A DNA stretch of 22,931 nucleotides. Origin: Larix sibirica. Taxonomy: Eukaryota; Streptophyta; Pinopsida; Pinales; Pinaceae. Numbering within the stretch: the stretch's first letter is position 1; every line of letters begins with the position of its first letter. A program made the translations under genes and the position numbers. The stretch is taken from NCBI GenBank assembly GCA_004151065.3, contig NWUY0300010621.1, forward strand, positions 11,096 to 34,026. Reading direction: 5' to 3'. Shown here piece after piece: positions 1 through 8,928 of this stretch. The notes under the pieces are model-generated. The model saw only the letters and a list, made by a program, of their open reading frames with translations, did no database searches and had not been told where the DNA came from.

Positions 1-1
1 A

Positions 2-232
2 AAGTTTGCGGTTTTGAGAAAGAGAGAGATTCATGAGAAAACCATGTCTTCAGCGCCGCAGGGATTGAGTATGGAGGATTGTCGGTCTTGGCTGCAAAAT
101 CGAATGAACTTTTTTCCTTTGATGGGGCAGCTACTCCTGAATCCTGAAAGCCGCTGGTAAATTGAGAAGTATCTCATTCCCCCGGGTTTGCCGTCTGCAG
201 TACAGCAGCTTCTCTGCTATTTGTCGCAATAG
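2..232 (+). pseudogene. Exon-like open stretch with one internal stop, unknown protein
   Basis: One frame is open from the window edge to a TAG at 230-232, broken only by TAA at 158-160. An ATG at 44 gives a 38-codon peptide beginning MSSAPQGLSMED. The frame after the TAA still looks protein-like (it includes IEKYLIPPGLPSAVQQ), and base composition here is richer in G and C than in the AT-rich DNA that follows. A GTAAAT at 157-162 could instead be a 5' splice site that ends an exon just before the apparent stop. I do not recognise the protein. It could be the edge of a host gene exon or a gene fragment carried by a transposon. Everything upstream is outside the window. Confidence 0.3.
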
Positions 233-1518
233 TGGTGGATGAAAAAATGTTTTTTCAAAACTGTAACTGGAGACTGAGAATGACACAGAAAAAGGTGTCG
301 GTGTCGGTATTCGGATGCCTCCGTTTTTTATATACATTGCACCTGTATCCCTAACTCCGAGCGCAACTATGTGTATTGGCTTTCTATTAATTCTGTCATT
401 GTCCCTTTAAAATTGTTTTTGACAGATTCTTTCTTGTAGGACCCTTCACTAACGACTGAAGTGTCCACCTATGGTCCTCTGATGTTTCATTTTGCTTTCT
501 TGTACACCTTTAGCTTTGTCCATTGGTGTCTTCTTCCCAAGATATGGGACGATACCTTCACATGGTCAACAATTAAATGAATATGCAAGTTCTACACACC
601 AAATCGGTAATGCAATTTAGTCTAACTCCATTCTGGGTTGAGTTAGTGTTTGCCTAACTCCATTTAACTTCTACGAGTTTTCTCTCTCTCACACATTTCT
701 GTCCTCCATAAAAGTATTAATTTTAAGTTTAAACCTCCATACAAGGTAATTTATTATGAGGATGTTTTTTCATCCAATCCTTTTCCCTAAGTTGTTTGAA
801 TTCAAACCATCCTTTGGCCTAAGGTGTTCGAATTCAAACCATTACATGTTCCCCTTGAATGTTTCAAACTCTTTTAACTTTTCTTTCACATATTTAAATT
901 TTTTCCATCTTTAATGAAACATAATCCTCATGAAAGGAACCCACTTCTCAATAGATCTAATGGTCTTAAGCATAAATGCCAACCTAAATAGAGTATGACA
1001 TGCACATTACTGTGATCCTAGGGATAAGTTTGTATAGTGGTATGTTAAATTCTTTAAAGATGATCTTTTAATAATTGATAAAATAAAATAATGAATTGTT
1101 GGCATGTGTTGTTATTTTAAATATCATAATAATTGATTTATTAGTAATGATTATATGTAAAATTAATTATTTTTTTAAAAGAAGGTTTTTTAAACAAAAT
1201 TATATTTCAACACATACCTAATTTGATGTTCATTGTATTGATGCAAAATCTAATAGCATAAGTAAAGCTATAACAATCTAAATATTTAATTTTCATTCAA
1301 TGATGTGTATGGTGTCTTACTATAAATTCATTCATAATTATCTACAATAAATTTATACATTTAGAATTGAACAATTGAGAAACAAATAAATGGAAAACAT
1401 AAATATATAGAATATGGCACTCCATCACATATCTGTAGCACTTTTTTTTTGAGAAAATAATCCTCCAACTAGTAGTAAATAAAGGATGTTCCTCACATCC
1501 TTTGGCTATCCATCACAC
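233..1518. other. AT-rich spacer without recognisable genes
   Basis: I see no supported gene here. The stretch contains a short inverted repeat CTAACTC/GAGTTAG around 632-656, a two-copy 32-bp tandem repeat (listed separately) and strongly AT-rich DNA from about 1030 to 1440. Reading frames are short in all directions. Confidence 0.5.
786..849. repeat. Two-copy 32-bp tandem repeat
   Basis: Units start at 786 and 818. Both begin CCTAAG and share TTCAAACCAT, with a few differences. This is a simple local duplication and no function is evident. Confidence 0.6.
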
Positions 1519-1800
1519 TTAATCTCTCAATGGGAAAGGCCATTCCCAAGTTGAGGATATCATTCCACAAGGGTGAAGTTCAAAAGGTTTGACTATAATT
1601 CCTCTTATGTCTGAACCCACAACACATAAAGTTCCCTTGTGCAAAAAATCCCCTCTATCATTATCCCAAACAACAAGCACTATTTCTTTTCATCCAGAAC
1701 AACACTAAGAATGGGATCCTCTTCTTGGAAAGCAGTCTCTTAGACTATCTTAATTCCCTTTCTTTCTTTAGCACAACATGGCTAGGGATTATTATTGCTA
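1519..1800 (-). pseudogene. Decayed coding-like patch, unknown protein
   Basis: On the minus strand, about 50 codons are open from near 1677 to a TAA at 1521-1519, with protein-like text such as VWDNDRGDFLHKGTLC and ending WEWPFPLRD. Just upstream a second frame (about 1800-1665) reads ETAFQEEDPILSVVLDEKK and carries a few stops, so at least one frameshift separates the two parts. Amino-acid composition is mixed and not a simple reverse image of a low-complexity strand, which suggests real but dead coding sequence. I do not recognise the family. It may be a gene fragment inside a transposon or an old processed pseudogene. Confidence 0.3.
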
Positions 1801-2397
1801 GGACTCTAGGGATTCTCATACATAGGCTAGATTTCCTCTCACAATAACACCATAATCATTAGTAGCAATCCCATGAGCAATGACAAAAGCTTGCATGAAG
1901 GTACGAATCTTAGTTCATTAAAATTAATTCCTTGAAACCACCTTGTCCACCATAGTTATACCAACCAAAATTATCTCTAGAATTAATGGTCTATGTTGAA
2001 TTTCCATGCATTGTATTTTCATGTTCTTAAATCTCCATGTTGTCCACATAAGGAGACTAAATTTTCCCCTTTAATCCTATCTTAAGATAATAATAAAAAT
2101 TGGATTAAATAAATCAACCCTCATAATCATGGGTTTAGAGACCTTGAGATATATCATTAGATAAGGTTTATAATCAATACCTAAGGGATTAGGTTAATAA
2201 ATCAATATGATCATCTCCCCTAATCCCCATTTCACTTTCCCCACTTGTGAAATCATAGCCTCCCATCTCTTTTTGATCCTTCTTTGTTTGTATCATTAGG
2301 GATTTTATATTAATTATCAATATACATAATTGTTATATATTCGGTCATTTTCATTACATACAAATTTATATTCTAGGGTAAAAAATAGGGTGTTACA
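1801..2397 (-). mobile_element. Possible LTR end (TGTAACACCC on the minus strand)
   Basis: Reading the minus strand from 2397, the sequence begins TGTAACACCCTATTTT. Many plant LTRs start with TGTAACACCC followed by an AT-rich stretch, so 2397 may be the 5' edge of a minus-strand LTR extending leftwards. No primer binding site or matching second LTR was found and the left boundary is unknown. The start given here only marks where the neighbouring coding-like patch begins. Confidence 0.3.
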
Positions 2398-2584
2398 AGT
2401 TTAATCATCTTCTACAAAAATGTTTAAATTAATGATTTTATATTTTTTTGAAAACAATACAAAATAAAACAAATTTCTTTTCAAATAAACCATGTTATTC
2501 TTGGATGAATCAAGCATTCTTTGAGATGTAAAATTGATAATAATTTAAAATGGGTCTAGGTTGTTATAATCACACTCGGCTTTG
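2398..2584. other. AT-rich spacer before the plus-strand pseudogene
   Basis: This is AT-rich sequence with no frame or motif I can support. The transition from spacer to coding-like DNA lies near 2580. No start codon for the downstream pseudogene is visible here. Confidence 0.4.
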
Positions 2585-4959
2585 GGATTGCAGTGATCGG
2601 GTGTTGTGTCGCTGCTTCATATACCTCATTTTGGGAGGACTTTTGAAGTGAATGCATATGTTATGCAACTATTACTCTGTGTGCATGGTGTATTTTTATG
2701 GCTTGGCAAGAAAATTTACATTGACTCTGACTTGATTGCACAAATCACGGGTTTTTCAGAAGTGGGGTTTGACCCTGCCACATTCATTGTGGGAAAAGAT
2801 AAAGATAGAGAGCTCGCGAACATGATGAAGGCCAAGTACAATTTGATGAAGGACAAGAAGGGATATGAGATAACCTCTATAAATGACCAAGGCGTGCACT
2901 TCATAGTGAAATCATTGGCCAACAAAGTGATGAGGAAGTGTCATCCTAACCAAGTACTTGCGACGATCATTGCAATATTGGAGCAATGCGCGTAGGGTTT
3001 GCAGATGAACTGGGCTACTTTTCTAAGGAACAAGTTCCTCAGTGATTGTCAAGATGCATTGGACAAAGGTGATCCATTTCATTAATCATAGCATATTATT
3101 TTAATGTCATTTGTCACTTGGGCAGAGCTAGAGGAGTATTAGGTGATGGAGAGTGGAAGTGGTCAATGTTTGGTTGCTAGATATTCCATTATTTGGTATA
3201 GTGATGAGGCTAAGTGACATATCGACAACAATGTTGAATTATACATCCATAAAGAAGCGCTCCGATGCAATGTTCCAATTATCCCACATATAGAGGCCCT
3301 GGTGGTTGCTAGGTTCAAAGGGTTTATTAGATTTAAAGTAGAACCTCATCATATGTATGTGCAGGTGAGGTATTTCCTAAATAAGAAGTGATTAGTAACC
3401 AATTAGAAGTTGTTTGAACAAGATGTCCTTGCCATCACCAATTAATGGCCCTTGGAATGGAAAGTTCCTATCGAAGTAGATCAAATATCCATAGATATGT
3501 CGTGGCAGGATCTATGACAGGAAGGGACCTCAGCTCAGAATGGTACTCATGGTGATGATAGAGATTCCCATCCGGCTGGAAGTACTGGTGGTAATATCCA
3601 TAACCAAGAAAAGTCACAAGAAGAAGGATATGAATTAAGTGCAACAAAGATAGACCTGGATCCTGGTGAAAAAAGGAAAGCATCAAGTGCGACGTAGGGG
3701 CAAAGAAGGAAATCAAAAGGAAAAAAGAAAAAATATGTAATGACATTAACTGAGTATGATATCAATATCATGTATGATCGAATGACAAAAGTGGCAAAGG
3801 AAACCTCTGAGATCGTCCAAGAAAAGAATCTACAGTTGTTTGGAGGAGTGATGGATCCACTTATTGGTTTGCAATGAGCTTCAGGGACTTAAAATTACCT
3901 CAGTCCATTCTAGAGATGCACAATAAAAGGAGGGAAGATCAAATGAGGATAGGGTGCCCCATGCATCCACTGCTACAACAAGAAAAGCAATGCAATTGTT
4001 GCCACGAGCACTAAATTTTGGTGAAGCATGATTGCATGAGCATGCTAATCAATTGATCTTTATCGATTTGAAGCTGTCAATGTTATGTATGTTTATGCTG
4101 CAGAACATTCAACAACAATGTGTTGGGGAAGAAGTCAAGGTGCGTGAAGAAAACACCTATGGTAAATGATTAAGTACCATGCTAAGCATTGTAATTTGTA
4201 GAAAGAATATGATAAATTACAGAAGGGGCATGAATAAATTCCTAAAGAAAAAGAGTAGTTGCAATTTTTTGTCGTGGTAGCTTGCCGCCCAGTACCAGAA
4301 GCAGAGGTGGTTGAAGACATGTAGGATACCGAGGAAAGAATGATGCATCTAAGCAGAGACATTTCAGGGTTCCAAGAGAATATTGTGGAGTTAGAGACAA
4401 AGTTAGTTCCCAGTACCTTGCAAGAAGTTACTGCATAGCATAGTGAGGATGTCACTAAAGACATCAAAGAAATACAATGTTTTGAAGGTGAATGCTTAAA
4501 TTTATTTGAGGATACTACATAGGCATGGGCAGTGCTATTGATGATGATGTGGAGCTGCAAGATATTAATAGCATATTGGATGACACACAGAACAAGATGT
4601 TGAGTCCGAAGAGTCAGCTGAAGAATCTATCACCTACCATGAAGATGGTAAAAGTATCAGAAAACAAACCGTTGCAGCATGAAGTCCATCAGCTGAGGAT
4701 TGAGCAACAAAAGCGGACTGAGAAGGTCAAAGAACTCCAGAGAGAGGAAGAAAGGGTGCTAGATATCATCAGTTGTGTGAATAGTGAAGTGCATAAAATA
4801 GTGGAATGTAGTGAGATACAAGCTCAAGCACATATGAGTGGAGATTTGGTACAGGAAGTGTTCCAATAGAGAGACAAGATGCAATAAACTGTCGAAGATG
4901 TAAAGCAGAAGTATGCAGATTTCCTATTGAAATACAAGACACATGTAGAGCAACCTTGA
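2585..4959 (+). pseudogene. Long pseudogene, unrecognised globular plus coiled-coil protein
   Basis: One frame (codons starting 2606, 2993, 3140 and so on) holds without an indel from about 2585 to 3877, over 400 codons. It contains stops at 2993, 3083, 3089, 3140, 3215, 3389, 3404, 3443, 3515, 3695 and 3875. The first 129 codons (2606-2992) are open and look globular (GKKIYIDSDLIAQITGF, then KVMRKCHPNQV). About 3540-3730 is polar, with a basic RRKSKGKKKK patch that could act as a nuclear signal. The frame is displaced around 3870-4260, returns at 4268-4522 with stops at 4322, 4436 and 4520, then shifts by one base into an open stretch at 4525-4866 rich in Glu, Lys and Gln with coiled-coil character. 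It continues past 4867 and 4885 to TGA at 4957. No ATG is visible at the left, so the 5' end is missing. An LTR-like block follows at once, so this may be a transposon-specific extra ORF. A distant relation to plant transposon-associated proteins is possible but is inference only. Confidence 0.55.
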
Positions 4960-4986
4960 ACAGCCTTGGGATGAGCCACATGTGAG

Positions 4987-5560
4987 TGTTGGGGGCCTGT
5001 TGGGCCGGAGAAATTTGGTACATTTTGGAAGCAATTTTGGTGTGAACAAGGTCAAAGCGAAGTGGCCTGTGAAAGAGGAAACTACTCCGATGAACCTGCC
5101 AAAAGTCAAGGAAAAGTGATATTTGAATATGTCAAGGGTGGAGTTAGGTAATTTAGTTAGGATTTTGTGTCCACATACATTAATGAGTTGAGTAGTAGAG
5201 TAGTGGAGTAGTGGGAGTGGGACAGGCTATGTGTGACCTATAAATATGTAATGGGTCGAGATTTTTGGGGTTAGTTAGTATGTTTGGTCTTTCTACTACA
5301 ACGAAGAGGTAAATCTAAATATTTTTGGGTTTTATATTGAAGATAGTTATATCGGTTGAAAATGAGAGATTCGAATGATCTATAGGATGTGTGTGCAAAG
5401 CCATTGTAAAAGAGGAAGAAGAAATTTGTAAGTTGTTGATGCATACATGGTTATTTACTGTGACTCATGAATAAAGAAAATCGCTTATGTGGTTTTCTCC
5501 CAGTTGGGATTTCACGTTAAAATCCTGTGGTTCAAATGTATGTGTGACTGATGTTATGAC
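4987..5560 (+). mobile_element. LTR-like block (U3-R-U5 architecture), plus strand
   Basis: The block starts TGTTGGGGGCC at 4987, just after the pseudogene ends. A TATA box (TATAAATA) lies at 5239-5246 and a poly(A) signal AATAAA at 5470-5475. A U5-like stretch follows near 5490-5533 (GTGGTTTTCTCCCAG, then CACGTTAAAATCCTGTGG), which resembles a sequence I know from plant LTR retrotransposons. The order TATA, poly(A) signal, U5 fits an LTR read on the plus strand. The 3' edge is uncertain, with no clear terminal CA, and no second copy exists in the window. It would be the 3' LTR if the upstream pseudogene belongs to the same element. Confidence 0.45.
5239..5246 (+). promoter_or_regulatory. TATA box of LTR-like block
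   Basis: TATAAATA lies about 230 bases before the AATAAA signal at 5470, a plausible spacing for transcription start and end inside one LTR. Confidence 0.4.
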
Positions 5561-5814
5561 ATGTTGTGTTATTTTGTCACTTTCTGCATAATAATGAATG
5601 AATGTCGTTCATGTGGAAATTTATGAATGACATGAATACTGCATAGTTAATGATTGCATGTCACAGTTAGTTAAATGATGTGTGTGGAAACCTACTTATC
5701 TATCAAAGTCTGGAATGTTATGCTTGGTAGATTTCTATCACACCCCTTCGCTACTACAAAAATATGGTTCCTACCAGAGTATTTTTTAAGGATTATAAAA
5801 GTATACCTAAGTAT

Positions 5815-5815
5815 N
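5815..5815. other. Single-N assembly gap
   Basis: This is one ambiguous base. The flanks do not obviously repeat each other, unlike the N at 17335. It may be a scaffold join or an unresolved base. Confidence 0.8.
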
Positions 5816-5904
5816 ACTTTACCACCAATAAATAGAAGAAACAACCTGTGTATTTGTTTACGAAAGTTAAGTCTTTGTGTGGATATTTTTCTTAACCAAA
5901 TGTT

Positions 5905-5946
5905 AAAGTATTTGGCGACATTCACAAAGTATTTGGCGACCTTCAC
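5905..5946. repeat. Two-copy 21-bp tandem repeat
   Basis: Units at 5905 and 5926 both read AAAGTATTTGGCGAC followed by a near-identical tail, with one difference (ATTCAC against CTTCAC). Confidence 0.7.
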
Positions 5947-6210
5947 AGTATGAGTAGAGATTAAAATATTTGGCCAGATATTCATAAAATTTAATCCATT
6001 TAATCCACGTAGAGTTGTTAAATACTGTATAATTGTAAAAACAAATTCATAAGTTTATTTTGATAAATAAATTAACTAAATTAATTGTAAAGTTTTAATT
6101 TTGATTAGTAAATTAATTATATTTAATTAATAATAATAATAATTTAATTTTAAGGTTAGAAACTAAATCAATATATTAATATTTTTACTTGTGAAACAAA
6201 GTTCATCCCA

Positions 6211-6258
6211 AACATTGTCATATTAAGTTTGAATAACATTATCATATTAAGTTTGAAT
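6211..6258. repeat. Two-copy 24-bp tandem repeat
   Basis: Units at 6211 and 6235 differ at one base (AACATTG against AACATTA) and share TCATATTAAGTTTGAAT. Confidence 0.7.
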
Positions 6259-6419
6259 TGTTTGGTATTTAATAGTACATTATATTTATGTTTTCTGTTT
6301 CATATGATGAGGTTGGTCTATATACTACATTATTTCCAAAGGGTTTTCTGTCCACCTATGTTTTGGTTCTCAAGGTGACTCAAAGTCACACCACTTTGAA
6401 GAGAGGTCAAAGGAAGAGA

Positions 6420-6860
6420 TTGGTAGGGATCCGGGAGTGATGAATAGGGCATGTGCATCCATAGAAAGTGAATCCCATGTCTCATGAAAGGGACGCAAAG
6501 GTATAAAAATGTCCAAGGGTTGCTGGAGAAGAAGAAAAACGTCTTAGTTGGTGTAGAGTGGTAATCGTTGTGGTTGGGATTCCAAATTCCTCAATCCTAA
6601 AAAGTCCATATGATTGTGGAAGATACCGAACCCGCAGAAGTGGTAGAGTCCCCATGTTTGCTCCCATGGTTTAGTGGTTGAGACGATTGAAGTGCACCGC
6701 GTGTGAATTAACCGTGATGGAGGTTAGTCCTACATCTTGTTGGCAGAACTCCTTGTGAACGAGATGAGTGACACAGGTTTGTGTGTCAATGAGGCTACAA
6801 ATGAAGAATGGAAAGGGCCACAACTCGTATTCATTATTGAAAGGAAACTTGATTCATGAA
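6420..6860 (-). pseudogene. Unidentified minus-strand decayed frame
   Basis: A single minus-strand frame runs from about 6860 to 6426 with stops near 6673 and 6484. It reads through protein-like text such as LIDTQTCVTHLVHKEFC and, after an ATG at 6667, MGANMGTLPLLRVRYLP. Amino-acid use is varied and the frame holds for about 145 codons, which favours old coding sequence over chance. I do not recognise the family and cannot place it in a named transposon. The TGA at 6484 is one of several stops here that a C-to-T change at CGA would explain. Confidence 0.3.
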
Positions 6861-7687
6861 GACTCTCAGGAGAAATCTACTCTAAGTGCAGAACCCTCGT
6901 TAATCAAGATGTGCACAGGACTCCTCGAAAGCAAGTAGAGTCACGTAGGTGTATGAGAAGATGGCAACCTATGGTGATGCGTGAAGATGAGAAAGAGCTC
7001 AGTTGACTGGACAACAGTAGTTGTGAGGGAACCAAGTAATTGATATTTTCTTTATGTTTGTTGATAACTGAATCCATTGTACCAAAACTTTTTGTGCTCA
7101 TAGTTGTGAGAAGTCAGCCTTGTGAAATTGAAGGGGGAAAAGAACCCCAGACCACCAGAATTTGATGTTTGTTTGTTTTTTCGGTGTCAGTCACCCATTT
7201 ATGGTCGAATGTTGTAAGCATGAAGGCTATTTTGAAGAATTTGTTTGGGTTTGGGTTTGTTCCCTGCAGAAAAGTAGGAAGTCTAGTTGTTCCAAATCAT
7301 TTATCTCATTGAAGTCAGTTGTTGAATGAAATAGAGCCAGAAGGTTGAGTTCTAAAAGTACAACAAAGTTATACATCTGCAACTGCTATAGTACAATCTT
7401 GGAATGGCAAACTGAAGAGAGAAGAAGGCCTATTTTAGATTAATAGAATTCCTCAGGCTACTCATTTGAGAAGTATGTTGTCAAGTGGAAGTCTGTTGAA
7501 GAGGAAGTGAAAACAACCCTGAAGAGGCTGAAACTTAACTTCAAGAAGCTTGACCTAAATTTCTGTGAAACTAATTAAAAAGGAAGAAAGATATGGACGC
7601 TAATATGGTATGTGAATCATGTGAAAAATAATGCAACCCTGTTAATGCTGCATACGTTTAAAACAATCGCGTAGATAAAAAGAAAGA
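6861..7687. other. Unexplained stretch, both strands broken
   Basis: No reliable gene is visible. Frames are short on both strands. The stretch is less AT-rich than the spacer to its left and becomes purine-rich on the plus strand towards 7500, leading into the coiled-coil frame. It may contain the decayed upstream part of that reading frame. Confidence 0.35.
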
Positions 7688-8276
7688 GTAGAAGAATTTT
7701 ATAATGAGATTGCAACAATCTTGAAGGTTGCAGGAGAATTGAAGACTAGAATCGCAGAAGTGGATGAAGAAGAAGAGGAATTGAAAGAAATTCTTATTTT
7801 TCTTAACAATTTTCTTTTCTAGGATGAGAAAGCAATTCTTTTTTTTCTTAACAATTTCCTTGTTTATGACTGTGCAGATATCGAAGACATCCAATAAGTT
7901 GTTGATGAAATATATGAATTTGATGAAGTTCTTCAAGAAATGATTGGGGAATTGATACAGATCAACAAACAGATGAAGTTGCTTAAGGATTTGATGAATG
8001 CAATGGAATTCTAGCCTAAGGAATAGGAGATAGTTGAGAAGAAGGCAACTATTCAAGTTGCATGTCCAGTTGTTCAAGATGCAAGAGGAGAAGAAGTGCA
8101 TGATGCTAATTATATGCACAAGATTGAAGATAAGATTGATGATGAAGATGCTCAACCATATAGCAGCGTCAAAGTTATGGAAAATAAAGAAGATGATATA
8201 TAGCAGCGTCAAAGTTATGGATAATAAAGAAGATGATATGGATAATAGGTCTGAAGAACTTGAGAGAAGATATTAA
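7688..8276 (+). pseudogene. Decayed acidic coiled-coil protein frame
   Basis: From 7688 to 8200 one plus-strand frame encodes about 170 codons rich in Glu, Asp, Lys, Ile and Leu (for example AEVDEEEEELKEI and QINKQMKLLKDLMNAM). It contains stops at 7820, 7895, 8012 and 8024, all explainable by CAG or CAA becoming TAG or TAA. A 45-base in-frame internal duplication gives the peptide ILxFLNNFL twice (7789 and 7834). At 8159-8238 a 40-base tandem duplication shifts the frame, after which the reading continues as DDMDNRSEELERRY to TAA at 8274. The longest open stretch on the opposite strand is only its antisense image. The true start is not visible. Its position about 280 bases before an LTR-like edge suggests a transposon ORF. 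The family is not recognised. Confidence 0.45.
8159..8238 (+). repeat. Two-copy 40-bp tandem duplication
   Basis: Units at 8159-8198 and 8199-8238 start TATAGCAGCGTCAAAG and differ at one base (GAAAAT against GATAAT). Forty is not a multiple of three, so the duplication breaks the coiled-coil frame. Confidence 0.85.
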
Positions 8277-8550
8277 TGGCAAAGAAAAAGGTGAAAAATA
8301 ATAGATAGATTGGTGAATACAAGGTTTGGAGACCCAAAGAAGAAAAGAGAAGGTAAATTATTAAAGGTCTTGTGAATTGTTTTGTAAGCTTAGCTCACAC
8401 TCACAAGTTAATCATTTCAAAACATATTTTGAAATTAGTTGTTTTGTAAACCCAAAGAGGCATTGTAAACTGTATGGTAGTATCTTGTTAGTATGTTTGT
8501 AAATGATGTATATGTTATAGTATGGGTTGTAATTATTAATAGTTGAAATT

Positions 8551-8559
8551 AAGTTGGGG
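8551..8559 (+). promoter_or_regulatory. Possible polypurine tract before LTR
   Basis: AAGTTGGGG lies directly before TGTTGG at 8560. A purine-rich primer site next to a terminal TG is the expected arrangement at the 3' LTR of a plus-strand element. The tract is short and interrupted by TT, so this is tentative. Confidence 0.35.
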
Positions 8560-8836
8560 TGTTGGAATTAATTTCTAACCATGTCATTAATTCGCCTACC
8601 CCAATCTACCCACCCAGGGATATATAAGTTGTTGAATGCGATGTATCCAGGGATATATAAGTTGCTGAATGCGATGTACCCAGGGATATATAAGTTGCTG
8701 AATGCGATGTAAATGTGATTTACTCTGGATGTTAAAGTGTTTAGGACCAAATAGCGAATTTATTTTTTGAAAAAAAAATCCCAAAAAATAGTCAATTGGC
8801 GAAATTTTTCCCCTAAAAATTTCTCTGGTTCCTACA
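8560..8836 (+). mobile_element. LTR-like block with triple TATA repeats, plus strand
   Basis: The block starts TGTTGG at 8560 and a matching end CCTACA lies at 8831-8836, giving an imperfect terminal inverted repeat of five matches in six. Three tandem 33-base units each carry TATATAAG, followed by AT-rich sequence. Upstream lie a possible purine tract and a coiled-coil frame, so it would be a 3' LTR of a plus-strand element. No partner LTR or primer binding site is visible in the window. The 3' edge could instead lie closer to 8930, where the minus-strand reverse transcriptase begins. Confidence 0.4.
8614..8712 (+). repeat. Three-copy 33-bp tandem repeat with TATA motifs
   Basis: Units start at 8614, 8647 and 8680. 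Each begins CCAGGGATATATAAGTTG and ends in GAATGCGATGTA. They differ at only one or two bases, so the expansion is recent relative to the surrounding decay. Each unit holds a strong TATA-type motif. Confidence 0.9.
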
Positions 8837-8928
8837 GCTCCCATAGGTACCTCAGGTGAGAATTCACCTGCCTCCGAGGTGATACCAAAAGGGTCGGTAT
8901 CTTGGGTTTGTTGGCGATTAGTAAGTGA
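8837..8928. other. Junction segment between plus LTR-like block and minus RT
   Basis: This short stretch contains two inverted repeats: AGGTGA/TCACCT around 8854-8869, and GATACC/GGTATC around 8881-8902. It is neither clear reverse transcriptase nor clear LTR. It probably contains the insertion or deletion breakpoint that ended the minus-strand element. Confidence 0.35.

Larger units (their letters stand above)
5561..6360. other. AT-rich spacer with small tandem repeats and a gap
   Basis: No gene is supported here. The region holds the single N at 5815, two short tandem duplications (5905-5946 and 6211-6258) and an A/T-only stretch with TAA repeats around 6120-6150. Overlapping open stretches on both strands around 5675-5985 span the N and have no protein character I trust. 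Confidence 0.5.

Noticed and set aside
4135-4560. 141-codon minus-strand open frame
   Set aside because: It lies opposite the plus-strand pseudogene, whose frame and composition are more protein-like and continuous with its neighbours.
6888-6914. INEGSAL on the minus strand, resembling a retroviral protease core with Asp changed to Asn
   Set aside because: No flap or LLGR-type motif follows, and the text downstream does not resemble a protease, so the match is probably chance.
7658-8212. 184-codon open frame on the minus strand, the longest in the window
   Set aside because: It is the antisense image of the acidic coiled-coil frame on the plus strand. Its Phe/Leu/Ile-rich text is what the complement of GAA- and AAG-rich codons gives.
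8614-8712. Possible CRISPR-like or peptide-repeat array
   Set aside because: The units are directly adjacent without spacers. The 11-residue peptide repeat on the minus strand is a by-product of the 33-base DNA repeat in an LTR-like block.
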